Source: JBBSGD01 sp038254435 | Lineage (GTDB): Bacteria; Actinomycetota; CADDZG01; WHSQ01 | DNA: 16,656 bases | Direction of reading: 5' to 3' | Assembly: GCA_038254435.1 (NCBI GenBank) | Contig: JBBSGD010000041.1 | Coordinates: 1 to 16,656, forward strand | Shown: positions 6,081 through 13,351 of the stretch, in pieces | Position numbering within the stretch: the stretch's first letter is position 1 | Layout of the letters: each line of letters begins with the position of its first letter | Program-made: the position numbers and the translations under genes | Notes under the pieces: generated by a model | Told to the model about the DNA's origin: nothing | Databases searched by the model: none | What the model saw: the letters and a program-made list of their open reading frames with translations, nothing else

Positions 6081-7366
6081 ATAGCGTCTGAGCTCAACGC
6101 CGCGGGACGTAAAAGGCTGTCCTTTCCCTTCGTTCGTTCATAGAAGTCTCGCATCTCCCCAAGAAGGCGCCGAGCGATAGCCTGCGTCTCCGGTAGGTAG
6201 GGATTTCCTTGGAGCACTCGGACCATGTCTGCCCGATGATCTCTAGTCACCAAAAAGAGCGTGAAGAGCAGCTGGAAGCGGTAGAAGAGATCCGTCAGCT
6301 CGTACCATACGTCTACTCCCTGAGTCACTCGCCTTTGATAGCGTGCGAATTCGAGTCCCTCGTCGGCCCCCCGCCACGTAGTGACGAGGGCTTCGTGGGC
6401 GAACATCGCCGAGTACAGCGCGACATCCACCCCTGAAGAGAAGATCGGGTCGACGAAGCGCAGGGCATCTCCCACCAGGAGCCAGCCGGGCCCGACCAAG
6501 GTCTCCATGTGATAGGAGTAGTCGCCTTCGATTGCCCAGGGACGAATGCGTTGCGCCTCTCCCATCGCCGCGACGGCCGTCCTGTTGCGTGCGATGAAGC
6601 CCGCGAAGAAGTCCTCGTGCGTGCGCCCCGAACGTTTGAAGTCGGCCTTGTCCGCCACTACTCCGACCGAAAAGCTTCCGTTGCGCAGAGGAATGTGCCA
6701 CGCCCAGGCCCTCTCGAGCCCGAGGAAGTGCAGGAAGAGAAAGTCGCGGTGAGACTCGGGGGCGGGCGCCACGCCCTGCCACCAGGAATAGATGGAGAAT
6801 TGGTTGAAGGAGCGATCCTTCTTCTTCAGGCCTAGCTGAGAGGCCAGAAGGCAGCGGCGCCCTGAGGCATCCACGACGGCCCGGGCGTGAAGGTCCCTGG
6901 CCCATCCGTCGGTTACCGCGACCCGCACGCCCACTGCCCGGTCCCCTTCGAAGAGAACGTTTCTCACGTTGGCGCCCTGCACGACCTTTGCACCGGCTTC
7001 GTGCGCGTGGCGCAGCAGCAAAGCATCGAAGTCCTCGCGCTCGACGTTGTAGCTGTAGGTTTGCACGGCGTCCGGAGAGGGGTAGTCGGAGTTGCGTACC
7101 GCGAGGCATTTCCACGGCTTCGAACGAGGAGCTGTCCACGCGACGCCCGGCTTGTGGAAGAAGCCCGCCTGCTCGATCTTGGGAAGCACCCCCATGCGGT
7201 CGAGAACGAGGTTGGTCGAAGGGGTCAACGCTTCGCCGACATGCTCACGCGGATGGATGTCCTTCTCGATGACGATGACTTTGTAGCCATCTTGCGCCAT
7301 GAATGTTGCGAGTGCGGCGCCCGCGGGACCGCCTCCCACGATGATGAGATCGGCGTCCGGTGTCAT
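6077..7366 (-). CDS. FAD-dependent halogenase-like monooxygenase (CmlS/CndH-type)
   Basis: 429 residues from the ATG at 7366, which overlaps the ligase stop (ATGA). Residues 7-16 are the Rossmann FAD motif (LIIVGGGPAG). Residues 42-49 (HVGEALTP) match the HxGES-like segment of carrier-protein halogenases. VEREDFDALLLRHA (108-121) and GWLLVGDA (294-301) are FAD/substrate-domain motifs. WAWHIPL at 221-227, followed by SFSVGVV, matches the WxWxIP signature of flavin-dependent halogenases, and DPIFSSGVDVA (306-316) matches their conserved C-terminal FAD loop. Known: this group includes enzymes that chlorinate aromatic rings or acyl groups held on carrier proteins and need a separate flavin reductase; none is visible here. 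A plain hydroxylase or reductase of the same fold remains possible. It is the last gene of the four-gene operon and faces the carrier-protein gene. Confidence 0.82.
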   Translation of the reverse strand: MTPDADLIIVGGGPAGAALATFMAQDGYKVIVIEKDIHPREHVGEALTPSTNLVLDRMGVLPKIEQAGFFHKPGVAWTAPRSKPWKCLAVRNSDYPSPDAVQTYSYNVEREDFDALLLRHAHEAGAKVVQGANVRNVLFEGDRAVGVRVAVTDGWARDLHARAVVDASGRRCLLASQLGLKKKDRSFNQFSIYSWWQGVAPAPESHRDFLFLHFLGLERAWAWHIPLRNGSFSVGVVADKADFKRSGRTHEDFFAGFIARNRTAVAAMGEAQRIRPWAIEGDYSYHMETLVGPGWLLVGDALRFVDPIFSSGVDVALYSAMFAHEALVTTWRGADEGLEFARYQRRVTQGVDVWYELTDLFYRFQLLFTLFLVTRDHRADMVRVLQGNPYLPETQAIARRLLGEMRDFYERTKGKDSLLRPAALSSDAI

Positions 7367-8928
7367 GTGGGCAGCTCCCGCCCGGTACGCAATACGTATC
7401 GTTTGAGCTTGCCGCTCACGGTGCGGGGCAGCTCGGGGACGACCTCCAAGCCGGCAGGCACCTTGTAGCGCGCCAGCTTGGCGCGACACAATCGCCTGAC
7501 TTCACTCACCAGAGCGGTATCGCTTCGCGTGGACACCAGGAACCCCCTCACCATGGGCACACCATGGCCATCGTCCATGGTGACGACGGCCGCATCGATC
7601 ACGTCGGGATGCGATCGGAGCACGTCTTCTATTTCGGTGGGCGCCACCCATATCCCGCCTATCTTCAGGAGCGAGTCAAGCCGTCCTTCGTGCCACACGT
7701 GACCGTTCTCGATGCGAGCTTGATCGCCGGTGCGCAGCCACCCGTTGCGCAGAGTGCTCTCGGTCAGCTCGGGCCGGCGCCAGTAACCGGCGAAGATCGT
7801 CGGGCCCTTCACCCACAGCTCCCCGCTCCGACCCTCGGGCAAGTCGTTCCCGTCCGAGTCCCTCACCTTTACTTCGTATCCCGGAAGGGGCGGGCCAGAG
7901 CTGCCGGGCACGACGTCGCCGGGTCGGCTGCAGGTGAAGTGATGAAGCGCTTCGGTAGCCCCCAGCCCGTCGAGCAGCGGCACCCCAAAGGTCTCTAGGA
8001 AGCGCTCGAAGAGCGCGGGAGGCAAGCTTTCGCCTGCGCTCAGGGCCACGCGCACAGAGGACGGCAGCGCCGCATCGACAAGTCGTGCGTAGCCGGAGAA
8101 GAAGGCTGGGACTCCACACAGGATCGTCGGCCGGGTAGCCGCCAGGAGCTCGTTGATCCGGGCCGGGATGACGGGCCCTTCGTTGAGCACTGCCGCCGCT
8201 CCAGCCGAGGCCGGCAGGTGAACGGAGTTGCCGAGCCCATAGGCGAAGAACATGCGGGACACGGACAGGACGCGGTCTTCGCTCGACAGGGCCAGAACGT
8301 CGCCGGCAAGCGGGCGTCCAGCCCGGCCCAGAGCTCCGTGCCGGTGCATCACCGCTTTGGGCAGTCCCATAGTTCCCGATGTATAGAGCCACAGCGCGAT
8401 GTCGGCCTCATCGGTAGCAGCCGCAGCGAAGGCGGACACGGGCGCGGCCAGGCTGGAATAGGGAAGGCCCTCGTTGTCGTCGTCGAGGACGATGAGCAAG
8501 CGCTGAAGCTCCCGAGCGCAGGAGGTGAACTGCCGCAGCGACGATGCATCGGCGAAGATTGCAGCCGCGTCGCTGTCGGTGAGGATGAAATGCGCGTCGG
8601 AAGCCGACAATCCCTGCGCGACAGGGACCGGTACCAAGCCTGCCTTGATAGCGCCCCAGAAAACTGCGACGAGCTCGGGGCGATCACGTAGGGCTATCAC
8701 TACTCGGTCCCCGCGGGCCAGCCCGGCATCGAGCAGACCGGCTCCCACGGCATCGGCGGCGGCGCCGACCTCCTCGTAGCTGTGGGTGCCATGCTCGGTG
8801 ATCAGGTAGGGATCCGAGCCCTTTCCGCCGTCGAGGTTCCCCGCCAGCACGGCGAAGGCGTTGTAGGGACTGGTCGCCCTGTCTTGCGCACCCGAGGGGG
8901 TCGTGTCTGTGCCGCGCGCGCGCCCCAT
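7363..8928 (-). CDS. Benzoate-CoA-ligase-family adenylating enzyme (aryl-CoA/aryl-ACP ligase)
   Basis: 521 residues from the ATG at 8928, which shares one base with the upstream stop (TAATG). Longer in-frame starts upstream lie inside hydrolase A and are unlikely. Known chemistry: ATP-dependent activation of a carboxylate as acyl-AMP, then transfer to CoA or a carrier thiol. Benzoate-CoA-ligase hallmarks are YNAFAVLAGNLDGGKG (22-37) and MFFAYGLGNSVHLP (226-239). ANL motifs: P-loop LYTSGTMGLPKA (181-192), GLGATE (321-326), WLRTGD (397-402) and the catalytic lysine of SGKLKR (about 508). P-loop Thr-Met-Gly-Leu-Pro is slightly unlike the usual Ser-Thr-Gly-Arg-Pro. Length is normal for the family. 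Its position beside a free carrier protein and a halogenase suggests it loads a benzoate-type acid on that carrier, but CoA could equally be the acceptor. Confidence 0.88.
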   Translation of the reverse strand: MGRARGTDTTPSGAQDRATSPYNAFAVLAGNLDGGKGSDPYLITEHGTHSYEEVGAAADAVGAGLLDAGLARGDRVVIALRDRPELVAVFWGAIKAGLVPVPVAQGLSASDAHFILTDSDAAAIFADASSLRQFTSCARELQRLLIVLDDDNEGLPYSSLAAPVSAFAAAATDEADIALWLYTSGTMGLPKAVMHRHGALGRAGRPLAGDVLALSSEDRVLSVSRMFFAYGLGNSVHLPASAGAAAVLNEGPVIPARINELLAATRPTILCGVPAFFSGYARLVDAALPSSVRVALSAGESLPPALFERFLETFGVPLLDGLGATEALHHFTCSRPGDVVPGSSGPPLPGYEVKVRDSDGNDLPEGRSGELWVKGPTIFAGYWRRPELTESTLRNGWLRTGDQARIENGHVWHEGRLDSLLKIGGIWVAPTEIEDVLRSHPDVIDAAVVTMDDGHGVPMVRGFLVSTRSDTALVSEVRRLCRAKLARYKVPAGLEVVPELPRTVSGKLKRYVLRTGRELPT

Positions 8929-9836
8929 TATGCAGACGCTCCCGTGGATGCGAGCTCGCTCAGCCATTTCACGAGCAGGACTTGCATCGTGTCTTGAGCT
9001 GCAAGCGAGGTAAACGCGTGCAGCTGGCCGGGCACTACCTCGATGCGAATAGCGCTTTCCGCCCGCTCGAGCACCTTTCCCAAGCGGCCGGCTCGGGCCG
9101 CCTCGAACGATTGAAAGGGCCCATCCTCGGCCCCGTATGCCAGAAGGGTCGGTACTCTCTTCTTGCCGAGGTGCTCGAGCGAGGAGAGGAACGACGTGCT
9201 CACCCACTCGTCGGACGATCCTCTTGCCACAATGCCCCGCCTGACGCATGCGCGTGCCAGCGCCCCAAGGGCGTGCCGGGCCTGGCGCTGCCGGTGGGGC
9301 CGGTCGAAGCGCAGAAGCCCACGCACCGGATGGACGCCGCGAACACGCTGTAGCACGATGCCGAACGGCGCCTCGGCCCCCCTTTCGATGCGCTTGTCGA
9401 TGACGGGTGACGAGACGAGAGCGAGTCCCACGAGCTGCTCGACCTGAGCAGCAGCCGCAAGGCACACCCGCGCCCCGAAGCAAGAGCCGATGAGCACGAT
9501 GTTATCGATCCCTCGATCCCCAAGGACTGCGAGCCCGCCGGAGAGGTCCTCGACGAAGGGCTCGCCGAGCACGAAGTCCTCGACGCTTCCGCTGCTCTCG
9601 CCGACGCCGCGGTAGTCGATGCGAAGTGAGTGGTAACCGAGGGACGCCGCTTTCCGAGCCAGCTTGACCCAGGTCCGATTGCGGTTGAAAGACGGAACGA
9701 AGGCCCCTCCGCTGAGCAACACGATCGCCGTGCCGAGTGCCTCACCGCTGGGGTGTGTGAGCACCCCAAAGAGATCCTCGCCGTGCGCGTGGAAGTAGAC
9801 CGGCTCCTCGTGCGCGGCAAGCTTCTCCATAGTCAT
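8928..9836 (-). CDS. Alpha/beta hydrolase A with Cys at the nucleophile position (exosortase-associated hydrolase 1-like)
   Basis: 302 residues. The ATG at 9836 overlaps the stop of hydrolase B (ATGA); a second ATG at 9830 is an alternative start. The fold is clear: oxyanion strand AIVLLSGGAF (37-46), LRIDYRGVGESSG (71-83), nucleophile elbow IGSCFGARV (116-124), an acid loop near LAYGAED, and a C-terminal PGQLHAF histidine. The elbow reads G-S-C-F-G, so the expected Ser is Cys119, as in dienelactone hydrolases and in exosortase-A-associated hydrolase 1. Gly-Gly-Ala-Phe-Val-Pro near the oxyanion hole also fits that group. Possible roles are thioesterase-like release of the carrier-bound acyl group or proofreading. 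No signal peptide, so cytoplasmic. Confidence 0.82.
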   Translation of the reverse strand: MTMEKLAAHEEPVYFHAHGEDLFGVLTHPSGEALGTAIVLLSGGAFVPSFNRNRTWVKLARKAASLGYHSLRIDYRGVGESSGSVEDFVLGEPFVEDLSGGLAVLGDRGIDNIVLIGSCFGARVCLAAAAQVEQLVGLALVSSPVIDKRIERGAEAPFGIVLQRVRGVHPVRGLLRFDRPHRQRQARHALGALARACVRRGIVARGSSDEWVSTSFLSSLEHLGKKRVPTLLAYGAEDGPFQSFEAARAGRLGKVLERAESAIRIEVVPGQLHAFTSLAAQDTMQVLLVKWLSELASTGASA

Positions 9837-10726
9837 CGGGGCTCCGATGCAAGCGCCGCCTGGCTCGTCAGCCAGTCGACGGTAGGAGTCACGGGATCGA
9901 TATCGGGCCGCGCCTGAGGGCGCCCGAGAAACCACAGGTGCGGATAGCCGTCGATGGCTGCAACTTCCACCGGGCAGCCTTGCCCTTTAAGGCGAGCGGT
10001 CAGGGCCTCATAACGCCGGGAGACCCTTGCCTTTCTGGTCAGCTCGAGGATGTAGACCCCATGCGAGCCCAGGCCCAACTCCGATGCCGCCCGCCGCCGC
10101 TCGGGGGATGCGAACAGCGCCCGGTCGTACGTGTATCCGAGGATGTCCATTCTCTCGGCCGTCGCGCGGGGCTCGCCGCCCTCGCCGCCCTCGCCCCGAA
10201 CGTCGACCCCGTCGCTCAAGTCCAAGATTCGAGCGTTGCGTGCGATTTGGTTCAGGTACTCGCATGGGTCGGTGACCGGCTGCCACATCGCCAGCAGACT
10301 GGCACTCGCAGAGGCCAAAGACCCGGCAACGAGCGAGCCGAAGCGGGTGCCGAACGCGGCCCGCAACGATCCTGCTTCGGTCCCGGTGAAGTGGTCCCAC
10401 ACCGTGTGCGCATCCTCGAGCATGCCCTCAAAGGTCAGCTCGTCCCCATCGCTGTGCCCGGCCCCCCTGTAATGGAACCTGATGACGGCCATCCCGGCGC
10501 GGGCGAGAGCGCGGGCAAGATCGACCTCTCGGCGATAGTTGGCGAAGAACTCCACGTTGACTGAGGAGCAAAGCACAACGGTAGCGCGCGGCACTTCGGG
10601 AAGATGGTGCACGCAAAAGATGCGCTTCGGCCAGTGGCCCAGAAAGAGCGCGCGCTCGGTTGCTCCACTGCGCGTTTCGGTCCGCTGTGCGCTATCCGCG
10701 GGCGCTCGTGTCTCCCTCACCGGCAT
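9833..10726 (-). CDS. Alpha/beta hydrolase-fold protein B with Arg at the nucleophile position (exosortase-associated hydrolase 2-like)
   Basis: 297 residues from the ATG at 10726; a GTG at 10756 in the same frame is an alternative start. ATVVLCSSVNVEFFANYR, then VIRFHYRGAGHSDG and AAFGTRFGSLVAG, give the strand-oxyanion-elbow order of the hydrolase fold. The elbow is G-T-R-F-G, with Arg128 replacing the nucleophile, as in exosortase-A-associated hydrolase 2 (GLRLG). A normal Ser/Cys hydrolase mechanism is therefore unlikely; it may be a partner or pseudoenzyme of hydrolase A. A C-terminal GYPHLWF keeps a histidine. A low-complexity Gly/Glu stretch (GEGGEGGE, coded near 10172-10198) interrupts the middle. 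It is the first gene of the coupled operon; its promoter should lie in the 10727-11145 region. Confidence 0.8.
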   Translation of the reverse strand: MPVRETRAPADSAQRTETRSGATERALFLGHWPKRIFCVHHLPEVPRATVVLCSSVNVEFFANYRREVDLARALARAGMAVIRFHYRGAGHSDGDELTFEGMLEDAHTVWDHFTGTEAGSLRAAFGTRFGSLVAGSLASASASLLAMWQPVTDPCEYLNQIARNARILDLSDGVDVRGEGGEGGEPRATAERMDILGYTYDRALFASPERRRAASELGLGSHGVYILELTRKARVSRRYEALTARLKGQGCPVEVAAIDGYPHLWFLGRPQARPDIDPVTPTVDWLTSQAALASEPR

Positions 10727-10939
10727 TCCCTTTGATTCCCCTGGGCTCGTAGCCACTCGACAGTGCGCGGTCGCCCCCTCGGGAGCGTGTCTGGGTGGCG
10801 AGGAGGCTTCGATTCGCGCCAGACCCTCCGCTCTCTCTTGACATCGGCAGCAGCGTGGAAGAAATTAGCACAAGGCGCGCAACCGGCGACTCCGAAATGG
10901 GGGCAAATGCCTCCGGAAAGATCGAGCCCGGAGCGCCGG

Positions 10940-11092
10940 CTACTGGTTCGTCCGAATGAACGACAGGGTGTGCTGCAGCACGGTCTTTCCGTCGGACAGG
11001 ACATAACCGACATACGACGTGGCGTGCTTGGTGCCCGGAATGATCGTTTCGCGCGCAGGCACGCCCGCGCCTGTCAGGGCTGCGTAGTGCAT
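10940..11092 (-). CDS. Possible small or remnant ORF, 50 residues, unknown
   Basis: An ATG at 11092 with a G-rich stretch just upstream opens a 50-residue frame (MHYAALTGAGVPARE ... LQHTLSFIRTNQ). The sequence is of ordinary composition, without recognised motifs or a membrane segment, and I cannot assign a family. The frame also continues open upstream of the ATG, so it could be the 3' remnant of a longer gene or chance. It lies just inside the left repeat copy. Confidence 0.25.
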   Translation of the reverse strand: MHYAALTGAGVPARETIIPGTKHATSYVGYVLSDGKTVLQHTLSFIRTNQ

Positions 11093-11115
11093 CAGGCCCC
11101 CGATTTTCGTCAGTA

Positions 11116-11136
11116 TTTGAGAAAAGGTGCGGGGTT
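11116..11136 (+). repeat. 21-bp repeat, copy A (left flank of channel/sigma pair)
   Basis: Starts TTTGAGAAAAGGTGCGGGG. It matches copy B (minus strand, 13310-13330) at 18 of 21 positions. Copies A and B therefore form an inverted pair bracketing 11146-13310. Confidence 0.6.
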
Positions 11137-11145
11137 GGGCCGGGA

Positions 11146-11961
11146 TCAGGGTGCCCGGTAGGATCTGCCGGTCGGATCGTTCGAGGTTCCCTCCGCACGG
11201 TCGGGCTCCGGGTCGCTGCCGGACGCGGGTCTGATCTGATCGCGTCTCTCGGTGGCCCGCTGCTGGATGCGCTCGGACGCCCCCTGGGCTTCGTCGCGCA
11301 GGTTGCCCGACTCCTCGTCGGCCCGGCGAGCGGCACGCTCCCAGTAGCCGCGCATGGTCTGGATGCCCCCGCCGCCGACGGCGACGACAGCGCTGCCCAC
11401 CACCACCGCCAGGATCGCGTAGAAGAGGCCGTTGATGATGCGCGGTGCGATCTGGAGCTGGTCGAGAGCGGCGAAGGCGGCCACCACGAGGATCGCCGCG
11501 CTGGCTCCGAAGGCCAGCCCGCGCCCGTAGCTGAGCCCGCCGAGCGAGGCCTCGACGATCTCCTTTGCGGCGGCGGCAATCGCAGCGCCGATGACGACGA
11601 TGATGATAGCCACGAAGACGTTGGGGAGGTAGGCGATGACACCGGTGATGAGCACGCTCACCGGGTTGGGCCCGAAGACGCCGAAGGCGAGCTGCAGAAC
11701 AAACAACATCAAGGCGTAGAAGACCACCTTGCCGAGCAGTGAGGACGCGTCGTACTTCGATTTTGCCAGCGCACTGCCTACGCCGCCTCTCTCGACCGCC
11801 TTGTCGAAGCCCACCCGCTCGAGAACCCCGTCGATGATCTTGGCCACCGTCTTGGCGACGAAGTAACCGATGAGCAGTATGAGCAAGAAACCGACGATCT
11901 TGGGCAAGAATGTCGCTATCGACGCCCACGCGTCGCCGAGACCGTTAGTGAACTGATTCAC
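11146..11961 (-). CDS. TM-helix-repeat membrane protein (mechanosensitive-channel-related, no MscS beta domain)
   Basis: 271 residues from a GTG at 11961, preceded by GGGAGG at a 6-nt spacing. This is better supported than the in-frame GTG at 11991. Five hydrophobic segments are visible: about 13-40 (FLPKIVGFLLILLIGYFVAK), 75-95, 102-130 (YLPNVFVAIIIVVIGAAIA), 140-160 and 168-195. The first and third are copies of the 'conserved TM helix' repeat (leucine-proline-x-hydrophobic ... GxxxA) found in small-conductance channel relatives. The soluble MscS domain is missing; instead the last 70 residues are charged and probably disordered (ERAARRADEESGNLRDEA). It would form a plasma-membrane pore or scaffold. 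It is divergent from the ECF-type gene with a 146-bp shared gap, a layout that suggests joint control. Confidence 0.82.
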   Translation of the reverse strand: MNQFTNGLGDAWASIATFLPKIVGFLLILLIGYFVAKTVAKIIDGVLERVGFDKAVERGGVGSALAKSKYDASSLLGKVVFYALMLFVLQLAFGVFGPNPVSVLITGVIAYLPNVFVAIIIVVIGAAIAAAAKEIVEASLGGLSYGRGLAFGASAAILVVAAFAALDQLQIAPRIINGLFYAILAVVVGSAVVAVGGGGIQTMRGYWERAARRADEESGNLRDEAQGASERIQQRATERRDQIRPASGSDPEPDRAEGTSNDPTGRSYRAP

Positions 11962-12107
11962 GTGATCCTCCCAGGTAGTGTGCGGACCCACTCCGATTGG
12001 TGAGCCGCTGACCGGTTTTGTTTCTCCACAGATGGATACGCCCGAGCCGGAGGGGCATTACGCATAGAGAGCAAGAAACTTCCGTCGAGACGCCTGGAGC
12101 CCTGGTC
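11962..12107. promoter_or_regulatory. Divergent promoter region between the TM-helix gene and the sigma-factor fusion
   Basis: A 146-bp gap between two divergent starts must carry both promoters if the 12108 start is right. I see no repeat, palindrome or convincing -35/-10 pair to mark them, so this rests on gene arrangement only. Confidence 0.35.
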
Positions 12108-13310
12108 GTGGAAAGCGCGGTGCCACAGCCGCACCAAGACAGAGCAAGCTACGAAGAGATGGCGAGTGCCGTGCGCGGGGCTCTGCGGGCACGCATCCGC
12201 GACGATGACCTCGTCGAGGATCTCACGCAGGAGACGATCGCCCGGGTCTTGAATGCCTCACCGCGCCTTGGTGGCGGCGCGCTCGTCGGCTACGCGGTAG
12301 TGACCGCCCGCAACCTCATGATTACCAAGGCCCGGACCGAGCAACGCCGCCGGAACCTCGCTCACAAGGTGATCAACCTCGATGTCGGGGAGCGGCCTGA
12401 GGACGTGGTTCTGCGCAAGGAGGTGGAGCGGGCGGTCGGAACTGCGCTGCAGAGCCTGTCGCCGTCCGAACGGGACGTTCTCATGGCGCACGAGGTGCTC
12501 GATGTCGACACCGCCACCCTGGCGAAAGAGGAGGGCTCGAGCCCCGGAGCGATAGCAACCAAGCTGGCCCGGGCGCGCGCCAAGCTGAGGGTCGAGTACG
12601 TGATCGCCTTTCGCGGTGCCAGGCTGCCGACCGCACGCTGCCGGCCCGTGCTGATGGCGCTCTCGGCCGGCGACGGGCGCAGACAAACCGCCCTCGATGC
12701 CGGGGGTCACATCGTTCACTGCGAGGTGTGCGCGGGTCTCAGCGTGCCGCTGCTCGAACGGCGCCGGTCGCTGGCCGCGGTCTTGCCGCTGGCCGGCTTG
12801 AACGCCGCCTTGTCATTCCTGACCAAGGGGCTCAAAACCGCACAGGGTCAGATCGCGGCCGGCGCTGCAGGGATCACGGCTGCCGCGGCAGTAGTGGTGT
12901 CTGTGCTCCACCACCAGGCTGCTCCGCCCCCGGTCCTTCATTCGAGCTTGAGAACGGTGACGGACGGTCATGCAATCGTGGCGGGCCCATCGGGCGGCAA
13001 TCTCGGTAAGTACGTCGGCAGGCGCGTGGTCACCACCAGAGCGCGCGTCGCGGCAGTGCCGAGCGATGAGGGATTCTGGGTCATGGTCCCGGGCGACTCG
13101 ACCGCGCGGATCTGGGTCCACCTGCGGGTCCACGGCGAGTCGAGGATGGACGTCGACAAGGGCGATGTCATCGCTCTGCACGGACGCATCGCGGCCGCGG
13201 GGACCCGCCCGGCGCACACGGCGCGTGTGCCTCGCGGGCAGGCTGCGGCGCACCTTCGGGCCGCGGGCTACTACCTATCAGCCTCTCGAGTGGCCAAGCC
13301 GGGCCGTTAA
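12108..13310 (+). CDS. ECF-type sigma factor fused to a zinc-finger, a membrane segment and an OB-like extracytoplasmic domain
   Basis: 400 residues from a GTG at 12108 (GGAG about 9 nt upstream). A TTG at 12018 would add 30 residues but has no ribosome site and no conserved sequence. Region 2-like: residues 15-85, including DDDLVEDLTQETIARVL and AVVTARNLMITKAR. Region 4-like helix-turn-helix: 113-162 (LQSLSPSERDVLMAHEV ... SSPGAIATKLARARAKLR). An HxxxCxxC motif (H201, C205, C208) resembles the zinc-binding anti-sigma fold. One membrane segment lies at about 248-267 (AAGAAGITAAAAVVVSVL). Beyond it, residues about 300-365 alternate beta strands (RRVVTTRARV, GFWVMVPG, ARIWVHLRV, GDVIALHGRI) as in OB-fold proteins. 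Inference: sigma, anti-sigma and sensor in one chain, anchored in the membrane, which would need proteolysis or conformational release to act. Confidence 0.8.
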   Translation: MESAVPQPHQDRASYEEMASAVRGALRARIRDDDLVEDLTQETIARVLNASPRLGGGALVGYAVVTARNLMITKARTEQRRRNLAHKVINLDVGERPEDVVLRKEVERAVGTALQSLSPSERDVLMAHEVLDVDTATLAKEEGSSPGAIATKLARARAKLRVEYVIAFRGARLPTARCRPVLMALSAGDGRRQTALDAGGHIVHCEVCAGLSVPLLERRRSLAAVLPLAGLNAALSFLTKGLKTAQGQIAAGAAGITAAAAVVVSVLHHQAAPPPVLHSSLRTVTDGHAIVAGPSGGNLGKYVGRRVVTTRARVAAVPSDEGFWVMVPGDSTARIWVHLRVHGESRMDVDKGDVIALHGRIAAAGTRPAHTARVPRGQAAAHLRAAGYYLSASRVAKPGR

Positions 13311-13330
13311 CCCCCACAACTTTTCTCAAA
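13310..13330 (-). repeat. 21-bp repeat, copy B (right flank, inverted relative to A)
   Basis: Read on the minus strand it starts TTTGAGAAAAGTTGTGGGG and differs from copy A at 3 of 21 positions. It abuts the sigma-fusion stop codon (TAA, 13308-13310) and forms an imperfect inverted pair with copy C across 21 nt. Confidence 0.6.
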
Positions 13331-13351
13331 GGCCCGTGGTTTCCGCATGGA

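Larger units (their letters stand above)
10727..11145. other. Largely non-coding gap upstream of the ligase/halogenase operon
   Basis: About 420 bp with no convincing conserved gene. It should hold the promoter of hydrolase B on the minus strand, but I find no clear -35/-10 pair there. It contains one 50-codon open frame (10940-11092) and the left copy of the 21-bp repeat (11116-11136). Confidence 0.6.

Noticed and set aside
8928..9483. Longer N-terminus for the benzoate-CoA-ligase-type protein
   Set aside because: The extension is Arg/Gly-rich and overlaps hydrolase A in another frame; TAATG coupling at 8928 and normal family length favour the short start.
10172..10198. GGCGAGGGC-type short tandem repeat as a CRISPR or regulatory repeat
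   Set aside because: It is in frame inside hydrolase B and encodes a Gly/Glu-rich stretch; no spacer structure.
10838..10866. TTGACA followed 18 bp later by AAATTA on the plus strand as a promoter
   Set aside because: There is no plus-strand gene downstream for more than 1 kb and the -10 match is poor.
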